From Pseudomonadota bacterium (GTDB lineage Bacteria; Desulfobacterota; Syntrophia; Syntrophales; UBA5619): 13,315 nucleotides of DNA. The notes beneath the pieces were generated by a model. The model ran no database searches. It was not told the origin of the DNA and worked only from the letters and a program-made list of their open reading frames with translations. Position 1 is the stretch's first letter. The number at the start of each line of letters is the position of its first letter. The stretch covers positions 1 through 13,315 of the forward strand of contig JAHJXP010000080.1 in assembly GCA_018827585.1 (NCBI GenBank), written 5' to 3'. The translations under genes were made by a program, and so were the position numbers. This document shows, piece by piece, positions 12,450 through 13,315 of the stretch.

Positions 12450-13315
12450 TCACGGGTCGGGCGTTTCCCGGCAGGGGGTTCCCTCCCCGTAGACGAGCAT
12501 GCGGTAAGTCTTCTCGATCCGGTCCCAGTTCTCCTCCCGGTCCATCGACCAGTAGCGACCGATGACGGAAACGACCTTCCCCAGGCCGATCTCCGCGGTC
12601 TTCTTTTCTATGCTTCCGATATAATGCGCCCCGCTTTCCGGTGTTTCCCCCCGCCGGCCGAGCATGGCGTGGATGTAGAGGTTGCGGACGCCCTCCCGCC
12701 GGGCGAGCTCCATCAGGGCGAAGAGATGGCGGATGGAACCATGGGAGCTGAAGAAAGAGACGATGCCGAGCAGATGGAGCGCCCTCCCGCTGTCCCGTGC
12801 GGAACGGATCGTCTGCAGAAAGACCTCGTTGCGGAAGAAAGAGCCGTCGGTGATTGACCGGTCGATCTTCACCCGGTCGGAGTAGATCCGCCTCCCGGCG
12901 CCGATATGGAGGTGACCGGCCTCCGAGTTGCCGACGGCGCCTCTCGGCAATCCCACCGCCTCGCCCGCGGCTTGAAGCGTCGTATGGGGCCAGGCGCTCA
13001 TCAGGGCGTCCATGCGGGGGGTGCGGGCCTTCGCGATCAGATTGCCCCTTGTCTCGCCGCTCCAGCCCCAGCCGTCAAGGATGAGCAGAAGGACCCGGCG
13101 GCCGGCGGCCGGTTTATCCGACTTTCCCGCCGCCGGGAAAACGGGACCCAATTCGAGCAGGGAACGCCCCGTCATCGCGGCCGGCCGCGGGAGTCCCAGG
13201 AGGTCGAGGACCGTAGGGGCGACATCGGCGAGATCGCCCCCCGAACGGAGGAGCGGAGGGGGATCTTCCCCGGCAATGATCAGGGGGACGGGGCTGTCCG
13301 TATGGCCGGTGTCGA
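12450..13315 (-). CDS. iPGM-derived ORF: phosphoglycerate mutase C-terminus fused in frame to a second N-terminal half (open at window edge)
   Basis: The minus-strand frame is open from the window edge (first full codon 13311-13313) to TGA at 12450. First comes GHTDSPVPLIIAG, then GGDLADVAPTVLDLLGL and AMTGRSLLELG, the ordinary C-terminal end of a cofactor-independent phosphoglycerate mutase. Without a stop, after a ~20-residue Ala/Lys/Pro linker, it restarts as an iPGM N-terminus: LLLILDGWGW, GEAVGLPRGAVGNSEAGHLHIGAGR, then a transferase-domain stretch with GRYWSMDREENWDRIEKTYR, and it ends after VYGEGTPCRETPDP. The metal Asp (DGWG) and catalytic Ser (NSEAGH) are kept, but DGRD has become GRRG and SDGGVH has become SFFSSH. 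The remaining ~300 residues of a normal second copy are absent. Tandem partial duplication or circular permutation both fit; the part outside the window decides. Confidence 0.85.
   Translation of the reverse strand, partial: DTGHTDSPVPLIIAGEDPPPLLRSGGDLADVAPTVLDLLGLPRPAAMTGRSLLELGPVFPAAGKSDKPAAGRRVLLLILDGWGWSGETRGNLIAKARTPRMDALMSAWPHTTLQAAGEAVGLPRGAVGNSEAGHLHIGAGRRIYSDRVKIDRSITDGSFFRNEVFLQTIRSARDSGRALHLLGIVSFFSSHGSIRHLFALMELARREGVRNLYIHAMLGRRGETPESGAHYIGSIEKKTAEIGLGKVVSVIGRYWSMDREENWDRIEKTYRMLVYGEGTPCRETPDP

Overview
The window looks like the chromosome of a GC-rich (roughly 60%) Gram-negative anaerobe-type bacterium. Gene content and order (mtaB-rnc-radical SAM-era, DUF721, DUF1015, iPGM) suggest Desulfobacterota / former Deltaproteobacteria, perhaps near Syntrophales. 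That placement is an inference from protein style, not a search.

Layout. Positions 3-734 (+) are the C-terminal part of an unrecognised coiled-coil protein with a cysteine-rich zinc-binding end. Positions 886-5322 (-) are an RNA/translation operon read right to left: mtaB (t6A37 methylthiotransferase), rnc (RNase III), an Elp3-like radical SAM protein and era (16S rRNA/30S GTPase). A 217-bp palindromic repeat sits between the last two. Positions 5457-5979 (+) encode a small membrane protein with a lysine-rich LEA/YtxH-like repeat tail, split by an apparent 1-nt insertion. Positions 6040-8304 (+) are accessory DNA: a beta-class DNA methyltransferase whose end runs out of frame into the C-terminal half of an MjaI-like restriction enzyme, then a DUF2293 ORF flanked by two ~127-bp direct repeats that end in GTTAGGC/GTTATGC and may be integron attC-like sites. 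Positions 8356-8853 (-) are a YqiA-like alpha/beta hydrolase. Positions 9199-11225 (+) are a DUF1015 protein followed two bases later by a TrmN6-type methyltransferase. Positions 11170-13315 (-) hold, in transcription order, an odd iPGM-derived ORF open to the window edge, a second copy of the palindromic repeat, a macrodomain protein and a DUF721 (DciA-like) protein.

How the parts fit. The left half is translation/RNA maintenance, probably one transcript from a promoter near 5350-5385. The middle is a small accessory insertion with decaying restriction-modification and a cassette-like ORF. The right half is housekeeping.

The most unusual items are these: the iPGM reading frame, in which the canonical C-terminus is joined in frame to a canonical N-terminus with altered active-site residues (tandem fusion or circular permutation); the repeat family with perfect 20-bp terminal inverted repeats, one of which supplies the stop codon of the radical SAM gene; the deletion-fused restriction-modification remnant; and the candidate cassette. 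I found no tRNA, rRNA or CRISPR array.
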